This document shows positions 34,508-43,738 of a DNA stretch of 64,000 bases, in pieces. Every line of letters starts with the position of its first letter. The first letter of the stretch is position 1. The position numbers were made by a program, and so were the translations under genes. A model generated the notes under the pieces. The model was given only the letters and a program-made list of their open reading frames with translations, had not been told where the DNA came from and did no database searches. This DNA is from Rhodopseudomonas telluris (GTDB taxonomy: Bacteria; Pseudomonadota; Alphaproteobacteria; Rhizobiales; Xanthobacteraceae): positions 930,001 through 994,000 of the forward strand of contig NZ_JBHLWM010000005.1 of the NCBI RefSeq assembly GCF_042432815.1, written 5' to 3'.

Positions 34508-36587
34508 AGACGAGGAGAACGGATTGCAATACGGCATCGCCTTCGCACCATTAGTCCCTGCGGCCGTGCTGTGGGTCGCGCTTGCCGCCATTGCGGTGAT
34601 CGCGCTCGTGCTGCTGCTCGGGCGGTCGCGCGGGGCGTGGGTGCGGATTGCGGCGCTGGGGCTGATCCTGCTGGCGCTGTCGAATCCGTCGTTCACGCGC
34701 GAGGAGCGCGAGCCGCTGTCGAGCGTCGCCGCCGTCGTCGTCGACAAGAGCCCGAGCCAGAATTTCGGCACCCGCGCGGCCGAGGCCGAGCAGGCCAAGG
34801 AGCAGCTGGTCGAACGGCTGAAGCAGCTCAAGGGCGTCGAGGTCCGCGTCGTCGAGGCCGGCCAGGCCGATGGCGAGACCGACGGCACCAAGCTGTTCGG
34901 CGCGCTGACCTCGGCGCTGTCGGACGTGCCGACCGACCGCGTCGCCGGCGCCTTCCTGATCACCGACGGCCGGGTCCATGACATTCCGGCGAGTGCCGCC
35001 GCGCTCGGCTTCCAGGCGCCGGTACACGCGCTGATCACCGGCCGCAGCAACGAGCGCGATCGCCGCATCGCGATCGTGGCAGCCCCGCGTTTCGGCATCG
35101 TCGGCCAGGTCCAGACCATCACCTACCGGCTCGACGACCAGGGCATCACCGGCGAGCGCGCCCGCGTCGTCGTCCGGCGCGACGGCGAAGTGCTGAACGA
35201 GCGCACCGTGACGTCCGGCCAGACCGTCAAGGTCGACGTCGAGATCAAGCACGCCGGCGCCAACATCGTCGAGATCGAAGCCTCGCCGGTCGAGAACGAA
35301 CTCACCACCGTCAACAACCGCGCCGTGGTGTCGATCGACGGCGTGCGCGACAAGCTGCGCGTGCTGCTGGTATCGGGCGAGCCGCATTCCGGCGAGCGCA
35401 CCTGGCGCAATTTGCTGAAGTCCGACGCCAGCGTCGACCTCGTCCACTTCACCATCCTGCGGCCGCCGGAGAAGCAGGACGGCACGCCGATCAACGAGCT
35501 GTCGCTGATCGCGTTTCCGACCCGCGAGCTGTTCCAGCAGAAGATCAACGAGTTTCAGCTGATCATCTTCGATCGCTACGCCCGCCAGGGCGTGCTGCCG
35601 ATCGCCTATTTCGACAACATCGCCCGCTACGTCCGTAACGGCGGCGCCGTGCTGGTGTCGGCCGGGCCGGACTACGCCTCGACCACCTCGATCTGGCGCA
35701 CGCCGCTCGACAGCCTGCTGCCGGCCGAGCCGGTCGGCGTCACCGAGAAGCCGTTCTATGCGCATCTGAGCGACGCCGGCAAACGCCACCCGGTGACGCG
35801 CGGGCTGGAAGGCTCGAACTCCGAGCCGCCGAAATGGAGCCGCTTCTTCCGCACCGTCGACACCCGCAACGCCACCACGCCGCCGCTGATGACGGCGGCC
35901 GACAACGCGCCGCTGCTGCTGCTGTCGCACTACGGCGAGGGCCGCGTCGCGCTGCTGCTGAGCGATCACATCTGGCTGTGGGCGCGCGGCTATGAGGGCG
36001 GCGGGCCGCATCTCGATCTCTTGCGACGGATGTCGCACTGGCTGATGAAGCAGCCTGATTTGGACGAAGAAGCGCTGCGGCTGAAGGTCGAGGGCAAGGA
36101 CCTGCAGGTGATCCGGCAAACCATGGCGGACAACGTGCCGCCGGTCACCGTCACCTCGCCGTCCGGCCAGACGAAACAGCTCACGCTGACCTCGAACGAT
36201 CCCGGCACCTGGCGCGCGAGCCTGCCGGCCGACGAACTCGGCCTGTGGCAGGCGACCGACGGCACGCTGAAGGCGCTGATCAATGTCGGCCCGGTCAATC
36301 CGAAGGAATTCTCCGAAGTCACTTCGACGCCCGACACGCTGCGGCCGCTGGCGCAGACGACCGGCGGCGACGCCCGCCGCATCGCCGACAGCGGCAGCGT
36401 CGAGCTGCCACGGATCATCCCGGTGCATTCGGCGACGTCGTTCCGCGGCGACAACTGGCTCGGCGTCCGCATGCGCGACGCCAGCGTGGTCCGCGGCGTC
36501 GGCGTGCTGCCGATGTTCACGGGTTTGATTGGATTGTTGCTGCTCCTCGGCGCGTTTGCGGCGACGTGGCTGCGGGAGGGGCGCTAA
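34503..36587 (+). CDS. Large membrane protein of the MoxR operon (GATase1-like)
   Basis: A 694-residue protein with two N-terminal helices (about 15-62), a periplasmic region containing a glutamine-amidotransferase-like fold without the catalytic cysteine that I could recognise (LRVLLVSGEPHSGERTW, LIIFDRYARQGVLP, GGAVLVSAGPDYAS), and one C-terminal helix (FTGLIGLLLLLGAFAATW). It is the usual last member of the moxR-DUF58-DUF4159 cluster. The ATG lies inside a repeat arm; a start at the second methionine-free region QYGIAFAP is not available, so 34503 is kept with some doubt. Confidence 0.85.
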   Translation: MRDEENGLQYGIAFAPLVPAAVLWVALAAIAVIALVLLLGRSRGAWVRIAALGLILLALSNPSFTREEREPLSSVAAVVVDKSPSQNFGTRAAEAEQAKEQLVERLKQLKGVEVRVVEAGQADGETDGTKLFGALTSALSDVPTDRVAGAFLITDGRVHDIPASAAALGFQAPVHALITGRSNERDRRIAIVAAPRFGIVGQVQTITYRLDDQGITGERARVVVRRDGEVLNERTVTSGQTVKVDVEIKHAGANIVEIEASPVENELTTVNNRAVVSIDGVRDKLRVLLVSGEPHSGERTWRNLLKSDASVDLVHFTILRPPEKQDGTPINELSLIAFPTRELFQQKINEFQLIIFDRYARQGVLPIAYFDNIARYVRNGGAVLVSAGPDYASTTSIWRTPLDSLLPAEPVGVTEKPFYAHLSDAGKRHPVTRGLEGSNSEPPKWSRFFRTVDTRNATTPPLMTAADNAPLLLLSHYGEGRVALLLSDHIWLWARGYEGGGPHLDLLRRMSHWLMKQPDLDEEALRLKVEGKDLQVIRQTMADNVPPVTVTSPSGQTKQLTLTSNDPGTWRASLPADELGLWQATDGTLKALINVGPVNPKEFSEVTSTPDTLRPLAQTTGGDARRIADSGSVELPRIIPVHSATSFRGDNWLGVRMRDASVVRGVGVLPMFTGLIGLLLLLGAFAATWLREGR

Positions 36588-36627
36588 ACCGCCATCGCGT
36601 TGCAGCCTGCATCAGGCCACCAACGCC

Positions 36628-36772
36628 GTCATTCCGGGACGCGAACGCAGTTCGCGAACCCGGAATCCATACCCACGGTGTTCGTGGTCGGCACTGGCGT
36701 CGCCCCCGTGCAATAGCAACAAGTACAGGGGCTATGGATTCCGGGTTCGCGCTACGCGCGCCCCGGAATGAC
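36628..36772. repeat. Palindromic intergenic repeat, family A, copy 2
   Basis: GTCATTCCGGGACGCGAACG..CCCGGAATCCATA and TATGGATTCCGGG..GCGCCCCGGAATGAC arms. It fills the gap between the convergent moxR operon and thioesterase gene. Confidence 0.88.
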
Positions 36773-36797
36773 TCGGGGAGAGGTTCAGGAGGTACTG

Positions 36798-37238
36798 CTA
36801 CCAATCCTTGAATCGCTTGGTGAACGCCTCGACGTCGATCAGGCCGCGCAGGTGCTTGCCGTCGCCGATCTTGCGCGCGCCGACCCAGCAGGCGACTTCG
36901 AAGCCGATGGTGCGCTGCTCGACCGAAATCACTTTCGACGTCGTCCGCACCACCTGCCCGACCAGCGCCGGCGTCAGGTGGCGGATGTCGACGCCGGTGC
37001 CGACGGTGACCCAGCCCTGCGGCAGCGCCGGATGGATCGCCTCGCCCGACGCCATTTCCATTTCCAGAATCATCAGCGGCGTCGCGAACACCGGCGGCAT
37101 ATAAGGCACGAAATGCTGCACCGTCTGCTCCAGCGCCACCGTGATCTGCCGCTCGGCGCTCATGCCGACGGAGAGAATATCGCGCGCGTCCATGAGGGCC
37201 TCGCAGTCTTGGCGAATGATTTTTGGCGTGTTTGCCAT
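36798..37238 (-). CDS. FlK-like hotdog thioesterase
   Basis: A 146-residue hotdog-fold protein like fluoroacetyl-CoA thioesterase. Candidate catalytic residues are the threonine in PPVFATP, the glutamate in MEMASGE and the histidine in DIRHLTPA, matching the Thr-Glu-His set of FlK. It would hydrolyse a short acyl-CoA. It is flanked on both sides by family A repeats and is a single gene. Confidence 0.82.
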   Translation of the reverse strand: MANTPKIIRQDCEALMDARDILSVGMSAERQITVALEQTVQHFVPYMPPVFATPLMILEMEMASGEAIHPALPQGWVTVGTGVDIRHLTPALVGQVVRTTSKVISVEQRTIGFEVACWVGARKIGDGKHLRGLIDVEAFTKRFKDW

Positions 37239-37258
37239 CCGGCGATCACTTCAAATTC

Positions 37259-37406
37259 GTCATTCCGGGGCGCGCCTCTTGGCGCGAACCCGGAATCCAT
37301 ACCCCCAGTTTCAACGATGAGTACGAGCCTGGCAACCTGGCGGCCAAGCATCAAACACAGGGGTTATGGATTCCGGGCTCGCCGCTGCGCGGCGCCCCGG
37401 AATGAC
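37259..37406. repeat. Palindromic intergenic repeat, family A, copy 3
   Basis: GTCATTCCGGGGCGCGCCTC..CCCGGAATCCATA and TATGGATTCCGGG..GCGCCCCGGAATGAC arms, between thioesterase and tautomerase genes. Confidence 0.88.
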
Positions 37407-37429
37407 GAACGAGAGAAACGTGAAGGCGC

Positions 37430-37633
37430 TTACTTCGCCTGCTCGGCCTTGCGCTCGACGAAGGTCTTGCCGCCCTTCATCTTGTTGGCGAGCGGGGCTT
37501 CGTTGATCTGGATGACGACGTCTTCGGCCTTGACGCCGAGATGCTTGACCATCGCGTCGGAAATGTCGCGCATCACCGCGGTCTTCTGCTCGTCGGTGCG
37601 GCCGACGGCGAGGTTGATGGTGATCTCGGGCAT
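37430..37633 (-). CDS. 4-oxalocrotonate tautomerase family protein
   Basis: A 67-residue tautomerase-superfamily protein. After Met removal the catalytic N-terminal proline (PEITINLAVGRT) is exposed; the arginine near residue 12 and KMKGGKTFVERK resemble the 4-OT family. Such small enzymes form hexamers and catalyse keto-enol tautomerisation in aromatic breakdown; many are promiscuous. Substrate unknown. No aromatic pathway genes are adjacent. Confidence 0.88.
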   Translation of the reverse strand: MPEITINLAVGRTDEQKTAVMRDISDAMVKHLGVKAEDVVIQINEAPLANKMKGGKTFVERKAEQAK

Positions 37634-37676
37634 CGTGGTTCTCCCTGGTGTCGCGCGCTAAGCGCTGTTGTTGTGT

Positions 37677-37813
37677 CCTTCTCCCCTTGTGGGAGAAGGT
37701 GGCGCGGACGCAGTCCGCGACGGATGAGGGAGACCTGTAAGCTCGGCGACGGCCCTCGCCCCCTCACCCCGCTTCGCTGCGCGAAGCGACCCTCTCCCAC
37801 AAGGGGAGAGGGT
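37677..37813. repeat. GC-rich palindromic repeat, family C, copy 2
   Basis: CCTTCTCCCCTTGTGGGAG at the left pairs with CTCTCCCACAAGGGGAGAGG at the right; GGCGCGGACGCAGTCCGCG is an inner dyad. It lies between hisS and the tautomerase gene. Confidence 0.8.
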
Positions 37814-37831
37814 TAAGTTCGCGCCTCGACC

Positions 37832-39451
37832 TTAACTCCAATTCACCCCGCGGCGCTGCAGCAGATCCTGCACCTTGGCGACGAGCTCATCCTCACTGCA
37901 GGAGAACTGCGCCTCGGCCTGCTTCTTCAGATATTCGTCGCGGTCCTTTTCGAGCGACGCCAGTTCGGCGCCGAGGATCAGGTCCTTGATCTGGACGATG
38001 CCCTGCGCCTTCTCGTCCGAGCCCTGGATGATGGCGCAGGGCGAGTTGCGCTTGTCGGCGTATTTCATCTGCTGGCCGAGCGAGTGCTTGGGATTGCCCA
38101 GGTACAATTCGGCGCGGATGCCGGCGCTGCGCAGCGTCGCGACCATCTTCTGATAGCCGGCGATGTCGCCGCCGAACACGGTGACCACCACCGGCCCCGG
38201 CTGCGGCTTCTTACCCAGCTGTCCAATCAGCGTCAGCGCCGCCTGCAGCCGCGACACGCCGATCGAGAACCCGGTCGCCGGCACCGGCTCGCCGCGGAAG
38301 CGCGACACCAGGCCGTCGTAGCGCCCGCCGCCGCCGACCGAGCCGAACCGCACCGAACGGCCCTTCTCGTCCTTGGTGTCGAGCAGCAGTTCGACCTCGT
38401 AGACCGGGCCGGTGTAGTACTCGAGGCCGCGGACGACGGAGGGATCGATGCGGATCTGATCCTCGGTGTAGCCGGCGGATCGAGCTAGCTCTGCAATGTT
38501 GGAGAGTTCATTGAGCCCTTGTCGAGCTACGGAGTTACTTCCAAATTTCTCGAGCAAACTCTCGATCGTCTTCTCGTTGTTGAAACGATAACTTCCAGCG
38601 CTCGTTCCATCGGCGTGTACGAACGGCATTGGCTTGCCGCGGTCACCCGGCTGCTCGTTGCCTACATACTCTAGCGGCATCAACTGCTGTGACTCAGCGT
38701 ATTCAATCACGAGTTTTGCTTCGGCGTCGCCGAGGCCAGCGCCTTTTGTGAAGTCGCCTTTTCCTTCTTCGCCACCGTCCCAACGGCCAGGGCCGAGCAG
38801 CTTGGCTACTTCTTCTTTTGAAAACTTGTCGAGCTTATCGATCGCCCGCAGCACCGTCAGCCGGCGCCCGGCATTCTCATCACCGCCGAGCCCGATGCTC
38901 TCCAGCACCCCGTCCAGCACCTTCCGATTATTCACCTTCACCACGTAGCTGCCGCGCGGGATGCCCAGCGCTTCCATGGTGTCGGCCGCCATCATGCACA
39001 TCTCGGCGTCGGCGGCGGCGGTCGGCGCGCCCACCGTGTCGGCGTCGAACTGCATGAACTGGCGGAAGCGGCCGGGGCCGGGCTTTTCGTTGCGGAACAC
39101 CCAGCCGAACCGATAGCTGCGATACGGCTTCGGCAGTGCATCAAAATTCTCGGCCACGTAGCGGGCGAGCGGCGCAGTCAGGTCGTAGCGCAGGCTGATC
39201 CACTGCTCGTCGTCGTCCTGCAGCGAGAACACGCCCTCGTTGGGGCGGTCCTGATCGGGCAGGAATTTGCCGAGCGCGTCGGTGTATTCGAACGCCGGGG
39301 TTTCGACCGGCTCGAAGCCGTAGCGTTCGTAGACCTCGCGGATCTTCTCCACCATCGCGCGCGTCGCCGCGATCTCGGCGGGGCCGCGATCGGCGAGGCC
39401 GCGCGGCAAACGGGCGCGGAGTTTCTGCGGTTTCTTCGGTTTGTCAGCCAT
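37832..39451 (-). CDS. hisS: Histidyl-tRNA synthetase (long form, with low-GC middle segment)
   Basis: A 539-residue class II synthetase. Motif 2 is FRNEKPGPGRFRQFMQFD, the histidine loop RGLEYYTGPVYEV and motif 3 GGGGRYDGLVSRFRG with GFSIGVSRL. The anticodon-binding domain is at the C-terminus. It is longer than the 420-odd residues of E. coli and somewhat longer than the usual alphaproteobacterial form. Bases 38521-38820 are about 55% GC against 65-75% on either side; residues about 204-327 use many A/T-ending codons (AAC/AAT, TTT-type). This looks like a segment gained by recombination or expansion. The catalytic parts are intact, so it should charge tRNA-His. Confidence 0.94.
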   Translation of the reverse strand: MADKPKKPQKLRARLPRGLADRGPAEIAATRAMVEKIREVYERYGFEPVETPAFEYTDALGKFLPDQDRPNEGVFSLQDDDEQWISLRYDLTAPLARYVAENFDALPKPYRSYRFGWVFRNEKPGPGRFRQFMQFDADTVGAPTAAADAEMCMMAADTMEALGIPRGSYVVKVNNRKVLDGVLESIGLGGDENAGRRLTVLRAIDKLDKFSKEEVAKLLGPGRWDGGEEGKGDFTKGAGLGDAEAKLVIEYAESQQLMPLEYVGNEQPGDRGKPMPFVHADGTSAGSYRFNNEKTIESLLEKFGSNSVARQGLNELSNIAELARSAGYTEDQIRIDPSVVRGLEYYTGPVYEVELLLDTKDEKGRSVRFGSVGGGGRYDGLVSRFRGEPVPATGFSIGVSRLQAALTLIGQLGKKPQPGPVVVTVFGGDIAGYQKMVATLRSAGIRAELYLGNPKHSLGQQMKYADKRNSPCAIIQGSDEKAQGIVQIKDLILGAELASLEKDRDEYLKKQAEAQFSCSEDELVAKVQDLLQRRGVNWS

Positions 39452-39685
39452 GGTCGCCTTTTCAGCTCAGGGCCGGGTTGGTACCAGCCGTCCCGCCGTG
39501 CAGCAAGGCTGGGCTGTGTGATCCAGCGCAAATCGCAGGCCGATTGCGTGGTTTATGAGCGTCGGCAGCCCCTATCGGATGGAAGCCCCACGCAAATGTG
39601 CGGGCTCGCGGCATTTCCGTGCCAGCCCGAAGCTGCTAGCCTGCCGCGCCGTCCGCAAACCAGCCCCGCGCATATGAGGAGCGCT

Positions 39686-41032
39686 ATGTTAGACAAGAGC
39701 AAGCCCACGTCCGCCGTCAACGTGCCGAACGACCTCGAGGCGTTCTGGATGCCGTTCACTGCGAACCGGGCCTTCAAGCGCGCGCCGAAGATGATCGCGG
39801 GCGCCAAGGACATGCATTATTTCACCACGGACGGCCGCAAGATCATCGATGCCGCGTCGGGCATGTGGTGCAGCAACGCCGGCCACGGCCGCGATCAGAT
39901 CTCCGCGGCGATCGCCGCGCAGGCCGAGGAGCTCGACTTCTCGCCGCCGTTCCAGTTCGGCCAGCCGAAGGCGTTCGAGCTCGCCAGCCGGATCGCCGAT
40001 CTGGCGCCGGCCGGGCTCGACCACGTGTTCTTCTGCAACTCCGGCTCGGAAGCCGCCGACACCGCGCTGAAGATCGCGATGGCCTGGCAGCAGATCCGCG
40101 GCCAGGGCTCGCGCACCCGCTTCATCGGCCGCGAGCGCGGCTATCACGGCGTCGGCTTCGGCGGCACCGCGGTCGGCGGCATCGGCAACAACCGCAAGAT
40201 GTTCGGCACGCTGCTCAACGGCGTCGACCACCTGCCTGCGACCTATGATCGCGACAAGCAGGCGTTCAGCAAAGGCGAGCCGGAGTACGGCGCGCACTTC
40301 GCCGACGCGCTCGAGGGCCTCGTCAATCTGCACGGCGCCAACACCATCGCGGCGGTGATCGTCGAGCCGATGGCCGGCTCCACCGGCGTGCTGCCGGCGC
40401 CGAAGGGCTATCTCAAGCGCCTGCGCGAGATCACCAAGAAGCACGGCATCCTGCTGATCTTCGACGAAGTGATCACCGGCTATGGCCGCCTTGGCTTCCC
40501 GTTCGCGGCTGAGCGCTACGGCGTCACCCCGGACATGATCACTTTCGCCAAGGGCGTCACCAACGGCGCGGTGCCGATGGGCGGCGTGATCGCGTCGAGC
40601 GAGATCCACGATGCCTTCATGACCGGGCCGGATTACGCCGTCGAGCTGTTCCACGGCTACACCTACTCGGCGCATCCGCTGGCCTGCGCGGCCGGCCTCG
40701 CCACGCTCGACATCTATCGCGACGAGAAGCTGTTCGAGCGCGCCAACGCGCTGGAGCCGAAATTCGCCGACGCGGTGCTGTCGCTGAAGTCGGAGCCGAA
40801 CGTCCTCGACATCCGCACCGTCGGCCTGACCGCCGGCATCGACCTCGCGCCGGTCGGCGAAGGCCCCGGCAAGCGCGGCTTCGAGGCGATGAACTCCGCC
40901 TTCCACGACCACGACCTGATGCTGCGCATCGCCGGCGACACGCTGGCGCTGACCCCGCCGCTGATCATGAGCGACGACCAGATCGGCGAAATCGTCGACA
41001 AGGTCGCCAAGGTGATCCGCGCCGTCGCCTGA
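39686..41032 (+). CDS. Class III omega-aminotransferase (beta-alanine:pyruvate type)
   Basis: A 448-residue PLP enzyme of aminotransferase class III. The PLP lysine is in MITFAKGVTNGAVPMGG, preceded by LLIFDEVITGYGRLG (the aspartate that holds PLP). The N-terminus AFWMPFTANRAFK and the NSGSEAADTALK phosphate loop match beta-alanine or omega-amino acid:pyruvate transaminases. ATG at 39686 has GAGGAGCG upstream; earlier in-frame starts run into the hisS promoter side. Divergent from hisS. Confidence 0.92.
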   Translation: MLDKSKPTSAVNVPNDLEAFWMPFTANRAFKRAPKMIAGAKDMHYFTTDGRKIIDAASGMWCSNAGHGRDQISAAIAAQAEELDFSPPFQFGQPKAFELASRIADLAPAGLDHVFFCNSGSEAADTALKIAMAWQQIRGQGSRTRFIGRERGYHGVGFGGTAVGGIGNNRKMFGTLLNGVDHLPATYDRDKQAFSKGEPEYGAHFADALEGLVNLHGANTIAAVIVEPMAGSTGVLPAPKGYLKRLREITKKHGILLIFDEVITGYGRLGFPFAAERYGVTPDMITFAKGVTNGAVPMGGVIASSEIHDAFMTGPDYAVELFHGYTYSAHPLACAAGLATLDIYRDEKLFERANALEPKFADAVLSLKSEPNVLDIRTVGLTAGIDLAPVGEGPGKRGFEAMNSAFHDHDLMLRIAGDTLALTPPLIMSDDQIGEIVDKVAKVIRAVA

Positions 41033-41137
41033 CGACGCCCGGCGCCCCTGTCCCGATCCCGGATGCGGCGGACGAATCCAGTGGACTCGTCCGCCGAATC
41101 ACCAATGATGCGGGATCGGCAGGGAATCCGGCGCTGA

Positions 41138-42616
41138 ATGATCCGAGTTTCGACCCTTTTCATCGCGATCTGCATGGTGCTGATCTCCGTGTCGCTGGGC
41201 ACGGTGGTGTACGCGCTTGCCGGCTTCAGCGCGCTGCAATCCGCCATCGTGGCGCTGGCGGCGCTCGGGCTGTTCATTTTGTATCAAGCGGTCTCGATCC
41301 GGCTGGGTGACCGCTCCGACGCCAGCCACCAGATCGCCGACCTGTCGAACGGAACCGCCGACCTCGCCCGCCAGATCGCCGAGTTCGGCCGGCGCCTCGC
41401 CGCCGTCGAGGCCAAGGTCATCGCCGCGAATACCGCCAGCCAGGACCGCACGCAGGTCGCGCTCAACGAGATCGGCGAACTCGGCGTGCTGGTGAAGCAG
41501 CTCGCCGCCTCGGTCGCCACTCACGAGGACATGCTGATGGCGGCCGCCTCTGGCGCGGCGCCGCAGCCCCAGCCGCTGCTCGATCCCGGCGCCCGGCTGC
41601 CCGATCAGCAGGGCATCCAGCCGCCGCCGTCCGCCGAACCGATGGCCCTGACCGAACTCCCGGCCGCGCCCGCCCCGGCTCCGGCGGCGCCCAAGCCGGC
41701 CCGGACCGCGCCGCAACTGCTCGAAGCCGTGCGCGGCGCCGTCGAGCACGGCCGCCTCGACATCTATCTGCAGCCGCTGGTGACGCTGCCGCAGCGCAAG
41801 GTCCGGTTCTACGAGATCGTCACCCGGCTGCGCGACGGCAACGACCAGATCCTGACCGCGCAGGAATTCCTCACCGCCGCCGAGACCGCCGGCCTGATGG
41901 GGCGGATCGATCACGCCGTGATGCTGCGCGCCGTCCAGGTGCTGCGCCGGCTGATGGTCCGCAACAAGGACGTCGGCGTGTTCGTCAACATCGCCGGCGC
42001 AACGCTGTCCGACGCCGCCGCCTTCGCGCAGTGCCTCGACTTCCTCGAGGCCAACCGCGCGCTGGCGCCGTCCTTCGTGCTCGAATTCAAGCAGGCGACG
42101 CTGCGCAAGCTCGGCCCGCTGGAAGCCGAGCATCTCGCGGCGCTGGCGCAGCGCGGCTACCGGTTCTCGATCGACCACGTCACCGACCTGCGGTTTGAGC
42201 CGCGCGAACTCGCCGACCGCGGCGTGCGCTTCATCAAGGTGCCGGCCGCGCTGCTGCTGGAGGAGCGCGAACGCCCCGCCGCCGACATCCATCCGGCCGA
42301 TCTGTCCGATCTGCTCGGCCGCTTCGGCATCGACCTGATCGCCGAGCGGATCGAGGGCGAACGCGCCGTGGTGGACCTGCTTGACTACGATGTCCGCTTT
42401 GGGCAGGGATTCTTGTTCGCGGCGCCGCGTCCGCTGCGGCCCGAGACCGCTCCCACGCCAGCGCCGACCGCCGCCTCCGGCGACAAGGCCAAGCAGGATA
42501 CCCCTCCGTCCCATGATCCAGGCCCCACCTCGAAGGGCGAACTCGCCCGGATCGAACCGGCGCGCGTCGTCACCGGCGTCGCCGCTCTGGCCCGCCGCGC
42601 CGTCGGCCCGTTCTGA
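41138..42616 (+). CDS. Membrane-anchored degenerate EAL-domain protein
   Basis: A 492-residue protein: N-terminal helices (about 5-60), a coiled coil (70-125), a proline/alanine linker and an EAL domain (about 195-430), then a disordered tail. The EAL signature is YEIVTRLRD; the asparagine (FVNIAGAT), a glutamate (VLEFKQ), lysine (FIKVPA) and late glutamate (AERIE) remain, but the second aspartate of the DD motif is histidine (SIDHVTD). c-di-GMP hydrolysis is therefore doubtful; it may bind the nucleotide instead. The HAD gene follows after 12 bases. Confidence 0.88.
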   Translation: MIRVSTLFIAICMVLISVSLGTVVYALAGFSALQSAIVALAALGLFILYQAVSIRLGDRSDASHQIADLSNGTADLARQIAEFGRRLAAVEAKVIAANTASQDRTQVALNEIGELGVLVKQLAASVATHEDMLMAAASGAAPQPQPLLDPGARLPDQQGIQPPPSAEPMALTELPAAPAPAPAAPKPARTAPQLLEAVRGAVEHGRLDIYLQPLVTLPQRKVRFYEIVTRLRDGNDQILTAQEFLTAAETAGLMGRIDHAVMLRAVQVLRRLMVRNKDVGVFVNIAGATLSDAAAFAQCLDFLEANRALAPSFVLEFKQATLRKLGPLEAEHLAALAQRGYRFSIDHVTDLRFEPRELADRGVRFIKVPAALLLEERERPAADIHPADLSDLLGRFGIDLIAERIEGERAVVDLLDYDVRFGQGFLFAAPRPLRPETAPTPAPTAASGDKAKQDTPPSHDPGPTSKGELARIEPARVVTGVAALARRAVGPF

Positions 42617-42628
42617 CCGTCTCTGCCG

Positions 42629-43483
42629 ATGACCACGTTGCGTTTCGTCGAGCACCTGCGCGAGCTGGTGCCGTCCGTCGATGTCGTGCTCAGCGACATC
42701 TGGGGCGTGGTCCATAACGGCCTGGAGTCGTTCCCCGAAGCCTGCGAGGCGCTGCGCACCGCGCGGGCCGAAGGCCGCACCGTGGTGCTGATCACCAACG
42801 CGCCGCGTCCGGCGGATTCGGTGCAGCGCCAGCTCCGCAAGCTGCACGTGCCGGACGATTGCTACGACGCCATCGTCTCGTCCGGCGACCTCACCCGCAT
42901 CTACGTGGCCGAGCACCCCGGGCAGTCGATCTATTGGCTCGGACCGGATCGCGACAATTCGATCTATCGCGGCCTCGACGCGGTGCTGACGCCGCTCGAC
43001 AAGGCCGACTACATCATCTGCACCGGCCCGTTCGACGACGAGACCGAGTCGGCCGAAGACTATCGCGACATGATGGGCCAAGCGCTGGCCCGCAAGCTGA
43101 CGCTGGTCTGCGCCAACCCGGACATCGTGGTCGAGCGTGGCGACCGGCTGATCTATTGCGCCGGCGCGATCGCCGAGCTGTATCGCGAACTCGGCGGCGA
43201 CGTGATCTTCTACGGCAAGCCGCACCGGCCGATCTACGATCGCGCCATGGCGCTGGCCCGGGAGATCCGCGGCGCCGACACGCCGCTCGCCCGCGTGCTG
43301 GCGATCGGCGACTCGGTCCGCACCGATCTCACCGGCGCGCAGGCCTACGGCATCGACCTGCTGTTCGTGACCCGCGGCATCCATGCGGACGCCTTCGAAG
43401 GCATCGACCGCCTCGACCCCGCCGCCGTCACCGAACTGTTCGGCCATCCCCCGGCCGCCCTGACGCGCGAACTGCGCTGGTAG
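42629..43483 (+). CDS. TIGR01459-type HAD-IIA hydrolase
   Basis: A 284-residue HAD-superfamily protein of subfamily IIA. The nucleophile motif is LSDIWGVVHNG, motif II TNAPRP, the lysine FYGKPHRPIY and the motif III IGDSVRTDLTGA. HAD-IIA members dephosphorylate sugar or nucleotide phosphates; this clade has no assigned substrate. It follows the EAL gene closely and probably shares its transcript. A family A repeat lies downstream. Confidence 0.88.
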   Translation: MTTLRFVEHLRELVPSVDVVLSDIWGVVHNGLESFPEACEALRTARAEGRTVVLITNAPRPADSVQRQLRKLHVPDDCYDAIVSSGDLTRIYVAEHPGQSIYWLGPDRDNSIYRGLDAVLTPLDKADYIICTGPFDDETESAEDYRDMMGQALARKLTLVCANPDIVVERGDRLIYCAGAIAELYRELGGDVIFYGKPHRPIYDRAMALAREIRGADTPLARVLAIGDSVRTDLTGAQAYGIDLLFVTRGIHADAFEGIDRLDPAAVTELFGHPPAALTRELRW

Positions 43484-43514
43484 CTCCGCGCGCAACTCCG
43501 ACTCCCTCGCGTTC

Positions 43515-43662
43515 GTCATTCCGGGGCGCGAGCGCAGCTCGCGAGCCCGGAATCCATACGCCGCAGCTTCGGTTGGGATGGCAGAGCGGCGGACGCTTCG
43601 TCCAAAAGGATAGGCTTGGGGTTATGGATTCCGGGCTCGCGCTACGCGCGCCCCGGAATGAC
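43515..43662. repeat. Palindromic intergenic repeat, family A, copy 4
   Basis: GTCATTCCGGGGCGCGAGCG..CCCGGAATCCATA and TATGGATTCCGGG..GCGCCCCGGAATGAC arms, between convergent genes. Confidence 0.88.
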
Positions 43663-43682
43663 GGGGAGAAGATGTGCGCAAC

Positions 43683-43710
43683 AAAAAACGCGCTCCTCGC
43701 GGAGCGCGTT
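43683..43710 (-). terminator. Rho-independent terminator of the receiver gene
   Basis: Stem AACGCGCTCC (43687-43696), loop, GGAGCGCGTT (43701-43710), with a T-run on the minus strand, 28 bases after the stop of the CheY-like gene. Confidence 0.85.
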
Positions 43711-43738
43711 CAATTAGCTCTATGGATGCAAGCCCGGC

